This document shows positions 45,172 to 58,060 of a DNA stretch of 64,000 bases, in pieces. Below the pieces are notes generated by a model. The model ran no database searches. It saw only the letters and a list, made by a program, of their open reading frames with translations, and was not told the origin of the DNA. The first letter of the stretch is position 1. Every line of letters begins with the position of its first letter. The position numbers and the translations under genes are program-made. The stretch lies in NCBI GenBank assembly GCA_033065855.1, contig JAVXUO010002165.1, positions 62,001 to 126,000 on the forward strand, given 5' to 3'. Source of the DNA: Escallonia rubra. Lineage: Eukaryota > Streptophyta > Magnoliopsida > Escalloniales > Escalloniaceae.

Positions 45172-45375
45172 CTATTCCAAGCTTGTCCAGTAAAAAGGGA
45201 GAGAATCCCTGATTTTCTCTTTAGCTGGAGGGATCTCTCTCGTGAGCTTCTTCATGATTGGACTGTGCGAATTGGGAAGCAGTAAAGCAAAGTTCTTATA
45301 TTGGTGAAGCACAAGCAGAACGTATTGAGCTTGCTTTATCCCCGAACCACCAGCAAGCCTTACAATTTTGACATA
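45172..45375 (-). other. Exon-like open stretch of unknown identity
   Basis: A 67-codon open stretch on the minus strand with gene-like composition, including KQAQYVLLVLHQYKNFALLL and KKLTREIPPAKEKIRDSLPF, then YWTSLE and a stop. No start Met, no clear neighbouring exon, and I do not recognise the family. It could be a last exon or a gene fragment. Confidence 0.3.
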
Positions 45376-46799
45376 TCATAACCATGGCCCGTCTGTTTGT
45401 TTATTTGCAATCGTACTGTATCCAGATTCCATAGTCCTGATTATGCAGACAGGTGGGACTTGGGAGTCCGCTTGGTTGAAAAAATGAGCCTAATCCTTGC
45501 AACTTGCCATTAGTATGTATAGATGCAGTTCACTATCACACATCAGAACAAGTGTGCGTTCTTTTTAGCATCTTGACGAAGACTTCTTCAAAGAATTTGG
45601 AAGATTGAAAATTGCAAAGTTGAAAATGTAAATCGTAGAAAGTGCACCCAAGTATAAATTGAAGGCATCTAATTTCTAATATAAGAAAGATTAGTCTTCC
45701 AAAAAAAGGAAGACTTCTATTTGAAAAGAGAAAGAGAAAAAAAAAATTGATTGACGATGATAGATGATTATTATGATGAGTCTTGCATCTAATAGTTATA
45801 TTACAAACAAAATTTAGAAAATAATTACAACGTCAGAAGTACCAAATAGGAAATAAGTACTAAATCTTAGAAAATAGCTATCCTTATTCCTGATCAATAG
45901 GAACACACTGCACATTAGAAAATAACTTCCAACTTAAATCGTCCGTGAGTCCAAGTGCAATGCCAGAAAGTGACTTCAATGGACACGCAAAACGGGACAG
46001 CAATATAATAGAGGGTGAAGACATGAAACGAAAGGGACAAAAATATAACTGAACCCAATTTCGTAGCCGCAAGATGGATGCTAACGGTTGAGGCACGGAA
46101 ACCGAAGCAGCAATAAGTATTGAAAATCTCAGTCAAAAACGGCACAGCGACAGTACGAAAATCGAGACGACAAAATTGAAGAATTAAAACGTGCTAACGG
46201 ATGATCGATCCAATGCCAATTTAAATTTCCAAAAAGAAAATCTTTACCTCTAATTGCACCATTAAACCCAAAATTTTGATCTTTATAATCTAATTGTATC
46301 AAAAGCCCTAAAATCAATATACCCAAAAGTTATAATTAGGGTTCCAATAATAACAAAAATTCACAGGGTTCCAACTACAAACCTCAATTCGAAACTGCAA
46401 TAAATTCTTATCTCGAAGTAATGATCAAAATTCCAAGAGGTTCTTCCTAGGGATTCTCGAGAGACTTTTCTGAACTTTGTTGGGCTCCTAGTACATATTA
46501 TACGTAAAGTATTAGGAACCTAAAAGAAAATATAATTATATTCCTAAAATAATTAGAATTACAAAATGCCAATTATATCCCGAAATTCTCTAACTTTATA
46601 AATTGGTCAAACTAAAACCCAAATTTAATTTGGGTTGTCACAATACCAAAAGTATAATCCACCTTTGAAAAAGGAAAATATGAATTATTTTTTTGGCTCG
46701 TGTACTAAGAGGAAAAATTACAAAAAGATTCTCAAAGACAAAGGTCAAATTTTTTCTTTAAATCAAATTAAAAAGATTTAAATATTTGGGGTCTAACAG
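45376..46799. other. Spacer between block A and a copia fragment
   Basis: AT-rich with no recognised gene. Open frames at 45884-46326 on the minus strand lack family features. Confidence 0.5.
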
Positions 46800-47154
<355 letters not shown>

Positions 47155-47168
47155 GTAGTATCAGAGCA
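47155..47168 (+). other. Primer-binding site (initiator tRNA-Met)
   Basis: GTAGTATCAGAGCA, one or two bases from the common plant copia primer site TGGTATCAGAGC, directly after the LTR end. Confidence 0.8.
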
Positions 47169-47198
47169 CTTGCGCTTACATTTTAAGAAAGTGAAGAG

Positions 47199-48090
47199 AT
47201 GGCCAACATAATTCAACCTCGGATACCAAAATTAACAAAGACGAATTATGAGAACTGGAGTATCGAAATAAAGGTACTACTCGGATCACAAGATTTATGG
47301 AAAATTGTTGAAGACGGGTACAATGAGCCCGCTGGTGTAACTGACGACACAATTTTATCAAACGCCCAGAAGACGAGGCTAAAAGAATCACACAAGAAGG
47401 ATAAGAAGTCACTGTTCTTAATTTTTCAAGGAGTTGACAAATCAATCTATGAAAAAATAAGACAAGGGTCGTGGGAGATTGTATATATAGAAATCTCTAC
47501 AAGGAGTCAAAAAGGCTAAAAAGACACGTCTTCAATCACTTAGAGTTGAATTTGAGATGCTACAAATGCCTAGTTCAGAAAATATTAATGATTACATTAC
47601 TCGTATGTGGCAAATTAAAAGAAAAGAAATGGAGAAACTCTTACGTTCTTTGACTCGAAGGTTTGATTATGTTGTTACTACTATTGAAGAATCAAAAGAT
47701 TTGTCACAAATTTTTATTGATGAGCTTGTGTGTTCTCTTCAGCTCCCCTGAGCAAATAATAAACCAAATGAAAATACTAGTAATTTTGAGCAAGCTTTGC
47801 AAAGCAAGTTATATGTTGGCGAAAATCAACTTAGCAGCTATTACGGACGAGGTAGGGAAAATCATGGTGGCTACCGAGGTGGACATGAAGGACGTGGCAC
47901 ACAATCTTTCAAAAGAGGTCAAACAAATGAAGGCTATCAAACATATAGTCGTGGAGAGGATTTAGAAGCAACGATAGAGGCAAATTTCAACAATGAGGTG
48001 ATAAATCCCATTTGCAATGTTATAATTGCAACAAATATCGTCATTTTAGTTACAAGTGCAGATCAACTCCTAATATAGAGGAAATAAATC
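47199..48090 (+). pseudogene. copia gag remnant
   Basis: MANIIQPRIPKLTKTNYENW opens a plant copia gag; the family resumes as LQMPSSENINDYITRM and FDYVVTTIEESKDLSQ in other frames, with an RGGHEGRG-type basic region and a zinc knuckle CYNCNKYRHFSYKC at 48018-48059. Frameshifts occur near 47510 and 47745. Confidence 0.85.
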
Positions 48091-48325
48091 ATTTTGCAAC
48101 AGCTGAAGAGAAAAATGTGGAAGATGTTATTTTTCTCACTTTATAGAGGAACCGAAGAGTGTAAGAAAAATGTTTAATATCTTGACATTGGTGGCAGCAG
48201 CGGCTGAAAAAAGTTGTTCACAGATTTGGATGAGATGATCAAATGAGAAGTTACTTTCGGAGATTCATCAAATATTTCGGTCAAAGGCAAAGATAAACTA
48301 ATGATTACCTTAAAAAATAGAGATA

Positions 48326-48329
<4 letters not shown>

Positions 48330-48382
<53 letters not shown>
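48330..48382. repeat. (TA)n microsatellite
   Basis: About 50 bp of TA repeat within the protease region of the copia fragment. Confidence 0.95.
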
Positions 48383-48387
<5 letters not shown>

Positions 48388-48424
48388 TGTTTATTATGTA
48401 CAAGCCTTAAAAGGCAATATTATC

Positions 48425-49208
48425 AGCCTTGGTCAACTCTTAGAAAAGAGGCATGACATACATATGAATGATTGCTCTCTCGTCATTAGAAACAGAGATA
48501 GAAAATTAATTACTAAAGTTGAAATGACAAAGAATTGTCGTTTCACACTTGATATCCGAACAGAAATGATGAAACGCATGAAGTCTATCATTAAAGATGA
48601 TTCATGGTTATGTCATTTAAGATTTGGTCATCTTGATTTTACCGGCCTGAAGTTGTTATCCAAAATAAAGATGATAAATGGTGTGCCAAAAATTAATGAA
48701 CCAGATCAGTTGTGTGAAGCTTTCGTTAAAGGAAAATAACACAGACAAAGTTTTAAAGTTAAAAAAATCCTGGAGATCCAGAGGACCACTAGAGATTGTG
48801 CATTTAGATATAACTGGTCTATTCGATATTCCTTCACTTGGCGGAAACAAGTACCTTACGTTTATTGATGATTTCAGCAAAAAGAGTTGGGTGTATATTC
48901 TTAAAGAAAAATCGGAAGCCCTTGATAAATTCATGGAATTCAAACTAGCGCCAGAAAAACAAAGTGGACAATATCTGAAGACACTTAGAGATCTGACATA
49001 GGACGCAAATACACCTCGAAGTTATTTGAAGGTTGCTCTAAAAAGCATGGAATTATTCATTAGTTGACAGCCTCATATACGCCACAACAAAATGGCGGTG
49101 TAGAAAGAAAGTATCGCTCGATTCTTGATATGGCAAGAAGCATGCTGAAAGAAAGCACCTACGAAGAACCTTTTGGGCCGAAGCCGTTCTATGTGCTGTT
49201 TATTTGCA
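48425..49208 (+). pseudogene. copia protease/integrase remnant, cut off at block B
   Basis: GAG-pre-integrase (LCHLRFGHLDFTGLKLLSK) and integrase residues (GPLEIVHLDITGLFDIPSLG, FIDDFSKKSWVYILKEKSEA) are followed by frame-broken PQQNG-like residues. The sequence leaves the copia reading at about 49205, within the block VLCAVYL, where GST block B begins. Confidence 0.85.
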
Positions 49209-50714
49209 TTAGTGATGCATGCTGAGGTTTCTCTTATATTCGTTCTCCTTTTGATTAAAATTATGATGGCGACTGTATTAGAACGGCCTATGCTAACAAT
49301 ATGCTGATGGAAAGATAGATCTTTAAAAAAGTTTAATTGATCCCCTCATTTTCAATTTGTTACGATCCGAATTATTTGAATTTTTTGTAGTTCAGCTGAT
49401 TTAGATTTATTTTTTGTAACATTAAGCACTACTTTTTTCTAAGAAAAAAAGAAAAGAAAAGACTCTTTCCCATGAATATATTCAAAAGAAACAAGACCTC
49501 TTTCAAAAGGGCGAGATGAGTAGTAGTGTAGGAGATATAAAAAATTCTCAAACGAAAACACAACACTCTGGGTGCGTTTTAAGCCCATTTCAGATTTTAT
49601 TTTTTATTTTCAAAAAAAAACCAAAATCAAAACTTCTTTGAGTTTTCTTTTCTTACAAAACTGATGGGTTGTTTGATACAGCTTTAGGTGATTGATTTTT
49701 ACTTTTATTTTAATTTTTCCTATATTTTCTTTTATATATTTCCTCTCTGCTTTTCTTTAATTTTTCAATACGTAAGAGCTTCTTCTGAGCTCTTACGTTT
49801 AACAGCCAGAAGCATCCCGACCATCACCAACACATTTACTCTGCCATCGTCCAATTACTACTATGGCGATAACACACTAGCTTGCGAATTAGGGCTTCAT
49901 TAGTTTGATCTGGTATGAGTTTGATTGGCTTGGAATATACTTGCACTAATCGAAGATACTAGGACATACTAATCCATAGATGAAATCTTTTGGTGGTATT
50001 TTTGTAGAGACAATGATGGTCGGTATGATGGTGATTTCTATTTAGAGGAGTGGTGGTGCCTTGGCGGTGATCGATGTTAGAGAGTTCAGTGTTTGGCGGT
50101 GTTGGTCAGTGATGGTTGTGGTTATCATAGGCTGTGGTGGTTGGCGGTGTTCGTGGGTGTTAGTCAACGGTAGTGGTGGCAAGGGTCAGTGACAATGGTT
50201 GTTGGTAGTGTTGGCAAGTTTGGTGTTCGAGTGTGTTGATCAATAATGATGGCATATCGGCTATCGGTGGCTATGGTGATGGTGGTGGTCGATTAGGTAT
50301 GGTGGTTGGCAATGTTGGTGGTTTGGTATTATTAGTTGACAGGTGTTAGTGATGAAGATTTAAGGAACGAAAAAGACATAAGATATTTCCAACAAAAGTC
50401 GAAAAATGGATCTCAAAAAAAAAAATAATAATAAAAAAATAAACAAACAAACAAAACAAAACAAACACAAAAACTAAAAATTCCAAAAATGGAGTTTTCA
50501 AAAATAGCCTAATTTGAAATTTAATTGGTTTTAAAACTGAAGGGAAAAAAACACTAAAATGTATGTCAAACGAATATATATATTTTAATTTTTAAAACTG
50601 AACAATGAATTGAAAAAAAAAAAAACTGTTTCAAATGTTACCTCAGAATAATAATTATTCGACAAGAGAAAAGAAAAATAACAGCGAAAGCAGATATATT
50701 AGAGAACTTGGTAA
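49209..50714. other. Region 3' of GST copy B
   Basis: Aligns with 39443-42025 minus the element at 39649. Contains the same GGTGGT-rich stretch (about 50010-50345). No gene recognised. Confidence 0.5.
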
Positions 50715-52792
50715 TTATGTGGAAGTATTGGCAGCTTGGGAGGGAGCTTGAAGGAAGGCAAGCAACATTTCTCTAGAAGGCAAACTTTCCCTGACAATGC
50801 TGCAGCCGAGGAACTCATCAACCCATCCACATAATTTAGGGAACTTCTCTCTTTTTAGCAACTCCACCCCTCTTACTTCTTGTATAACTCCAAGCCAAAA
50901 GCCTATGAAATTAGCACCAATGTCCACAAGCCCAATGCTTTCTCCGCCGAAGAACCTCTTGTCATTGAGTTCAGTTTCAAGAAATTCTAGGTCTCCATAA
51001 GCTTCTTCAATGACCTCCTCATCTTTGGTTTTAATACCCTTGCACACAGAATGCGTGCACTAGGCACAAAGTTTATGTTAGCTTTCCTTGATGGCACATG
51101 CAAAAATTGACATTTTGTGATAATATACATTGATTGGATCTCATTGAATACTCAATATAGACCACGATTATGGACGGATTACTTGTTCTTAAGTGTAGTG
51201 ATTTATAGAGGTGATTCTAGACTGAGATTCTACAAATGTGATTGAAGCATTGGGTGAATCAAACGTTAACTGTTCTACCATCGGAGGTGTAATAAAAGAT
51301 GGTGAGTAGCTAGTCAGAATCTTCAGAACTTGCAAGCTTAGTTGGTGAAGTGAACAAGGAAAGTATTAACTGTTTGCACCAATTTTTTACACTTTAATTA
51401 AATGCCACTAAATAACATTTACTTATTATTATTATTATTGGCAGAGATAAAGAAGAAATCAAATCAGAAGGAAAAGGAACACGTCTGAAAACGTGTTCTT
51501 ATTAATAAGGAATAAGTAGTGTTGCTTACTTATTAGTGGATGGTTAGTTTTTAAGTGGTAGAAGTTATTTATTTAGTGGGTAGTTTTTCTTGTAGTGGTA
51601 CTTATTTTTCACAATTTGTCGATTTACTAATGTTAGGTCAAAGAAGAAGATAAGACATCATCAATCAACCACACAAATCAAGACTTTTTCAAGTCTTTTT
51701 CTTTTTCTTTCTTTCACGTTTAGAAGCTCTTCCTATCTATCAATAGAGATTCTAGTTTTCAGACTTGGAAATGTTGTTCTTTGTAAACATCTTCAACGTT
51801 AATAATATTTTTTCTTTGTCTTTATTGCGCGCGCAATTGTTTTACTTTCAGTTCATTGTTACATTTTTCATTTTCAGAGAAGTTCACAGGCTTGAAAGGC
51901 AAAAAAGATCCAATGCTTTAATCGGTTGTGGCGTGGGTTTATAAGTCGATAGTGAGTTTGCCCAGCAGCACAAACAATAACAGACAAATTTGCTCCTTAC
52001 CCTAGTGATTACTTCAAGTTGCATCTTAAAAGATCTCCCATTGATCGCGTCCCTTTTTTCAAAATAAGGAATAAAAAGCTGAAATGATTTAGTACCGGCA
52101 AGGCTATTTCAACTCCTCAATATGCACGAGAGCTGATCTTTTTGTTAACTTAGAGTTACCTCACGATGCGTGCCTCCTGTTTGTGTGACATAAATAAAAT
52201 ATCGTCTCTTTCTCAAAAAAAGAAAAATAAGCTCCTTAATATGCTAATTCATTCTTTTATTTGTCGCTAAAGGATCAACACCGATCACTTTATTATATTT
52301 TTAGTAAGTGAAAAAACATACGTAAATCGTTTCCTCTAACTAGCCACTAATGTCAGGAAAACCCGTTTTCAAGGTTAAAGTCAAACTTGAGAAAGTTTTG
52401 AGACACAAAATTAGTGACTGATTTGGTAAAGGCTTGGATGTGAAGCATAAACTGTGAACATCAATGGAAGGATGGAGTACCTTTTCATCAATGAAGTTGA
52501 CCCAGAAACGTGCCATGGCTCTATCATAAGGATCTCGAGGCAAGATTGGAGTGTCTTTCCAGGTCTCATCGATGTACTCAAGAATAACAAGAGACTCGGC
52601 AATCGCCCTTCCGTTGTGCACAAGAACAGGGACTTTCTTGTGAACAGAGTTGTACCTGAGAAGCATGGGGCTCTTGTTGGAGAGGTCCTCTTCAATGAAT
52701 TCATACTCAATCCCCTTCAGTTTTAGGGCGATCTCCACCCTACAACTGTATAGGCTTGTCTTTAGTCCAAGCAACTTCACTTCCTCTCCCAT
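50715..52792 (-). CDS. Tau-class glutathione S-transferase, copy B
   Basis: Paralogue of copy A with identical structure: exons 52481-52792 and 50715-51059 on the minus strand, 218 residues, 1421-bp GT/AG intron. It starts [20 protein letters not shown], so the putative catalytic Ser at 13 is retained while its neighbours differ (RSS in A, TSL in B). [22 protein letters not shown] and [11 protein letters not shown] are unchanged. Differences cluster near the active-site loop, in the start of exon 2 ([10 protein letters not shown] against [10 protein letters not shown]) and in the C-terminus ([13 protein letters not shown]). Both copies look functional by sequence; these local changes could alter substrate range, which is inference. 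Confidence 0.92.
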
Positions 52793-53131
52793 TTTAACAG
52801 GTAATGCTAGGTTTTGGTAAACAGAGGGATTCACATATATTTATATTTAATAAGCCAGAAAGAAATATATGAGGGGCAGTTTGAAGTTTTTCTTTTGCTT
52901 ACCGATCACTCTATTCATGGTCAAAGTAAACTACTTTCCAGGACCCTCATGAAAATTGTAAAAGATTTGAATCCATCCTGCCTATTTTGTCTAATCTACG
53001 TGACGACAGAATTATAATACTAGGTTATAACTAACGCTGATGGATCTAAAGTATTAAGCTTGACTTTAACACCATGGGCATACCACGGTATATCTATAAA
53101 AAGTTATTTTAATAAGTTCAATTATATTTAA
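52793..53131. promoter_or_regulatory. Upstream region of GST copy B
   Basis: Probable leader and promoter. It lacks the 190 bp found upstream of copy A, joining the matching flanks directly at about 52927. No core promoter assigned. Confidence 0.35.
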
Positions 53132-54325
53132 GGATAATTATACTCATGTTCTTAAGGTTAAGTGAAATTACAGTCAATGACACTAAGTTTCAAAAGGTAA
53201 CAACCGTATCCTTTCATTGATCAGTTAAAAATTTTTGTTTTTTTTTGCTTGTCACCAATACTTTTTTTTTGTTGCTAATTACACCTACGTCCCTGAGGTT
53301 AGGGGGTAATTACAGGCAAGAACAATAGTTTGGACAAATTACACTTTTGTTCGTTGACCAAACGGAACCCTAAAAATCATAACGGTTTTAATGAAAAGAC
53401 TGTATTGCCCTTAAGTTGGAACTTTATTTATTTTTAATGCCATTAATTTCACCTTAAAAAAAGAAAAAGAAAGATTAATGTCTTTACCCCCCCCCCCCCC
53501 CACCACACCCCAACCCCATTGGCTATTTCTGTCTCAAACTCCCCGCATCGGCCTCCCCGTCGCCGCACCCATCCTCCCCCTTCCCCTTCCCCGTCGCCAG
53601 ACCCATCCTCCCCCTTCCCCTTCCCCTTCCCCTTCGCCGCACCTCCTGCCGCAAAGATATTCGCCGTCCCCACCCTCCCCCTTCCCCTTTCCCTTCCCCT
53701 TCCCCGTCTCCATAGAGAACTACCCGTGTCTCCATCTCCGTTGGTGACACTGCAAAGTTTTCATATGGCGATCAGAGCGATATTGAAGAGGCTGCCGGCG
53801 TGGGGCGGTGGTTCATGCTTCAGTTTCAGGTGGCATTAATTGCTTGTGTCTGTGGAACCCTAATTTGCAAATTAGGGTTTTGATGACGGCTTAGAATACT
53901 TCATAAAGATCAAATTGAGAAAAAGGAACATGGTTCGGAATAATTTTGATGAAATCGACTGCAAATTGAGAAATTTTTAAATAGGGAACAAATCAATTTT
54001 AGGGTTTTAAAACCCTAATCTTTAAATTAAGGCTGAAATTAAAGATTAAAATTTTTAAAAATATTCAGTATATATAGTACAAGGGGTAGTATTGTCATTT
54101 TAAAAATACGTATTGATGACATCATAACAAAAGTACATTTTTTGGACGGAACCCTGACGGATGGACACATGTGATACATTTGAAACACTTTTGGTCACAG
54201 AATGTTACATTTTGAAACATTCTGGAGAGGTCACTTACGTTACATATGTGTTAGCCCTTTTTTTTAAACATTAATACAGTCCTCATTTTGTATATACAAC
54301 ATATATAACATATAAAAATTTAAAG
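53132..54325. mobile_element. 'AATTAC' family fragment in block B, split by another member of the same family
   Basis: Left end GGATAATTATACTCATGTTC (53132 to about 53270); the sequence resumes at about 54262 as TTAAACATTAATACAGTCCT, matching block A near 44735. The nested copy therefore inserted after the duplication. Confidence 0.8.
53274..54255. mobile_element. 'AATTAC' family element nested in a relative (982 bp)
   Basis: Starts GCTAATTACACCTACGTCCC; its right end read in reverse complement begins GCTAACACATATGTAACGTA, a weaker inverted match. It lies in the opposite orientation to the 39649 copy. T-runs flank both sides. The inside has a C run (53488-53502), a CCTTCCCC-type GC repeat (53570-53710) and an AATTTGCAAATTAGGG palindrome near 53860. 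Open frames across it are low-complexity. Confidence 0.8.
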
Positions 54326-55640
54326 AGATTTGGTGGTAAGCCTTTCGTCATGGGATCCGCCAACATAGCGGTCGTACTGATATGCTAAACATACACTATT
54401 TGATTCTGAATTCTATCCCTCACAACGAGGTACTTAATCAATAATCTCAAAGGTGTCTAGACACATTGCATAACGGAATCAAAACAACTAATAACATTAT
54501 GGTTATCTGACTTCCTATAGGTAAGCATGAAATCATTGGTACCTTGTAAGTAGCGCATGACTTTCTTGGCTGCTTTCCAATGACCCATTCTTGAGTTTAT
54601 TTGGTAACGTTTAAGCATGCCAACAACATATGCTATATCTAGACGAGTACAGACTTGAGTATCCATGAGACTCCGTACTTCGAAGGCATAGAGAATGAGG
54701 TTCATTTCGTCTTGCTCTAGTTGGCTCCTAGGACATTGTAGCAAGCTAAAACTTTCACCCTTAACAACATAGGCAACAATGGGAGCATAGACATGCATGC
54801 TGAATCTTTTAAGAACCTTATCAATATAGGCTATTTGGGACAATCCCAATATTCCATGAGACCTATCTCGGTGAATCTCAATGCTTGTAACGTAAGTGAC
54901 CTCTCTAAGATATTTCATATCAAAATTCTTAGAGTAATTTTTTTTTTTTGGGTCTCATGCAACATATGCATATCACTACTAGCAAGTAAGATATTATCTA
55001 CATACAAAAGTAGAATGATAAACTTACTCCTATTGATCTTTAGGTATATACATTGGTCTACTGCATTTTCTTTAAAGCCAAATTTATTAATCACATCATG
55101 GAACTTAAGATACCATTGTCTAGAGGCTTGCTTTAATCCGTAAATGGATTTTTTCAACTGACATTTCATAAGTTCCTTATCGTCAATCATAAACCCTTCT
55201 GCTTGCATCATATAGACATTTTCATGCAAGTCACTATAAAAAAACATGCAGTCTTTCCATCCATTTGATGCAACTCTAAATCGTAATGAGCTACTAGAGT
55301 CATGACTATTCGAAAGGAATCCTTTTTCGATACATGAAAAAATGTTTCATTACAATTTATCTCCTCCCTTTAAGTGAAACCTTTAACGACGAGTCTAGCC
55401 TTGTATCTTTCGACATTACCTTCAGGATCTAGCTTCATTATGTAGACCCACTTATAGCCTACAGCTTTGGCCCCTTCAAGTAAGTTAACAAGGTTCCAAA
55501 CTCATTTATTTTCATTGACTCTAACTCATCTTTCATAGCTTCAAGCCACTGAGTTAAGTGATCGTTCATAATAACTTCTTCAAAGGATGTAGGATCATTT
55601 CCTATGCCTAAATTATAGCCAGCCTCATCTAAGTACATAA
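54326..55640 (-). pseudogene. copia reverse transcriptase and RNase H remnant (minus)
   Basis: Includes KWVYIMKLDPEGNVERYKAR and LVVKGF (frame-broken, near 55400-55480), KSIYGLKQASRQWYLKFHDV, LLYVDNILLASSD (the catalytic YVDD reads YVDN), and toward the end TRLDIAYVVGMLKRYQ and HWKAAKKVMRYLQGT. The YVDD to YVDN change alone would abolish polymerase activity. Confidence 0.85.
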
Positions 55641-56975
55641 TATAGTCATCAGAGATAGTTGTCTGTCTCTCTCTTCCTGACCTTCGAAGAGGTTGCTCAT
55701 TAGCATGAATTGGAGCAAGATCTATAATAGGGGGCGTATCACTAGATACTACCTTAGGTGCATCGTTCTCCTCTATATGAGGTAATGATGCACCAACCTT
55801 TTGGATAATAGGAATAGAAACATGATCTTGAATTTCCTTAACTTTTATATTTATTGATGTACTACTTCCACTATACTCAGTATCTTCAAAAAAATTATTG
55901 CATGCCTAGTTTCAACAATTCTAATGGTATATGATAGACAGTAAATCTGAAACCCTTAGACCTTTTAGGGTAACCTATAAATGACAACTTATGATCGTGG
56001 GATTGAGTTTCCTTATATGTGGACTGTAAACTTTTGCTTCATCTAAACAACCCCATACATGAAAATATCATAAACTTGGTTTTCTCTGTGTCCACAATTT
56101 AAAAAGTGTTTTAGAGAAAGACTTACTAGGAACCCTGTTAAGAATATGGACAACTATTTTAAGTGCTTTAGCCTAAAAACTCTGGCACAGTACTTTGGCG
56201 TATCATACTTTGTACCATATCCATGAGGGTACAATTTTCGCCGTTCAGCTATACCATTCTGTTGGGGTGTACCCCGCATTGTATACTGAGCGGCGATACT
56301 ACATTCTTCCAAATATAAGGCAAAAGGACTAGGGTTACAACATATTTCAGAGAATTTTCCATGGTATTCTCATTATCTGTCAGATCTTACAACTTTAATC
56401 TTTAGGTCGAGTTGATTTTCACCTTCGGCTTTGTAAGTCTTAAACTTGGCAAGTTAGTAAGATTTCTCATGAATGAGGTAAACATATCCATAACTAGAAT
56501 AGTCATCAATGAATGTGATAAAATATCTATGACCACCAGTACCCGGTGTAAGGAAAGGTCCACAAATATCAGTGTGGATAACCTTTAAAAGTCACGTTCT
56601 TCGAGTGGCACCACGTTTATTGCCTTTTATAATTTTTCTTTTAATATATTCAATACATGCGTTTTATTTTTGCCTCGTGATATGTGACCTAGACATTCAT
56701 GCCACATTTTAGCAAAATTTTTATTTTCTCATTTTCTCTTACCAGAAGTTTTAGCAACTACATCATTCACATTCAATGTTTTCAAAGATTAAGTAAAAGA
56801 AACATGCAAATGTAATTTATAGAGATTTTCCTGCAACAAACCGAAACCAATAGCTGTAAAGGAAAAAATAGCAGCCTTTATTCTCAAACTTAAATGAATT
56901 CCCATAAGCGTCAAGTTTAAAAACATAAATAAGGTTTCTAGTCATACTGAGAACATAAAACAATATCAATTAAAT
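55641..56975 (-). pseudogene. copia integrase remnant (minus)
   Basis: Fragments such as FITFIDDYSSYGYVYLIHEK (around 56480-56560) and a GVHPNRMV/TLMDMV region (around 56200-56280) correspond to the integrase core, in several frames with stops. Confidence 0.75.
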
Positions 56976-58060
56976 TTAAATTGAAGTCATTCTCAAAACT
57001 AAACGGAGAGTTTCTATAGCTTCAACCCGAGCTTTCTCTCCATTTCCTACAAGCACATTATGGTCCTCTTTGTTTAACTTTTTCACGAAAAGGAATCCTT
57101 GTAATGAATTAGTTATGTGTATAGTTGCATCTGTGTCAATCCACCATGTATTGAAAGGAGCATCAATTATACAAGACTCATAACAAAAGCAAATAGATAA
57201 ATTACCTTTCTTTTCCAACCACTCTCTAAATTTATGATATTCTTTCATCATATGTCCTTTATCTTTACAAAAGTGACAACTGGGACCAGAAGAACCATTG
57301 GTTTCAGAAGAGCTTGCCTTGTTAGTCTTGGTTGTAGAAGCACTCTTATTCCCTTGCATGCTACCTTTGCCAAATTTCTTTCCTTTAGATGGACCAGTTA
57401 TGGCAACGTGAGCATCATCAGGTTGTTCAGATTTTAGCCTCTCGTCTTCTTGGACACACATGAAAATCAACTCGCTCATCTTCCACTTTTCTTTCTGCGT
57501 GTTGTAGTTAATCTTAAAAGGGCCAAACTGCGCAGGAAGAGAAGTCATAATAAAGTGCACGAGAAAACCCTTAGAGATTTTCATGTCCAAGCTTTTTAGT
57601 TGAGAAACCATATCATTCATCCGTAAAATATGCTCACGAACACACTGGATCCACTGTACTTGAGCATAACCATATTAGTGATGAGAGTAGTAGCATGTGC
57701 CTTGAAAGAGCCCTGAAAATGCTATTCAATATGAGAAAGGTACATCTTAGCATTATCTAAGTCAGGAATAGCTCCGTGAATTACAGTCATAATAGAACTT
57801 TTCATAATCATTAGAAATATGCGGTTGGAACGCTCTCACTTTTCATAAGCCGCCTTTTGCTCAGTAAAGCTTTCAGCTGTAAGGGTAGTAGGCGTGTCAA
57901 CCCGCAAAGCATAATCCAAATCTATAACTCCAAGAATTATGCTAATCTGCTCTTTTCATTTTCTAAAATTAGTGCCGCCCAATGATTCAATAGAAGAAAG
58001 ATATCCAGTAATTGCAGCAGGACTATATGCTAAATAATAAATATAATCATGCATGTTAGT
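56976..58060 (-). pseudogene. copia gag and protease remnant (minus)
   Basis: The longest open piece, 56976-57620, contains LTSLPAQFGPFKINYN-like gag residues, a zinc knuckle CHFCKDKGHMMKEYHKF in which the last Cys is Tyr, and a protease site WWIDTDATIHIT in which the DTG Gly is Asp. The upstream part to about 58060 encodes the gag start in broken frames (SSIESLGGTNFRK). Confidence 0.8.

Larger units (their letters stand above)
49203..54325. repeat. Segmental duplication block B (GST block)
   Basis: Second copy of 39437-44990. Its left edge lies inside the copia integrase remnant; its right edge is cut by the minus-strand copia element. It holds an extra terminal-repeat element at 53274-54255. 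Confidence 0.85.

Noticed and set aside
53449-53839. Pro-rich open frames on both strands
   Set aside because: CCTTCCCC-type repeat within an 'AATTAC' element; no domain.
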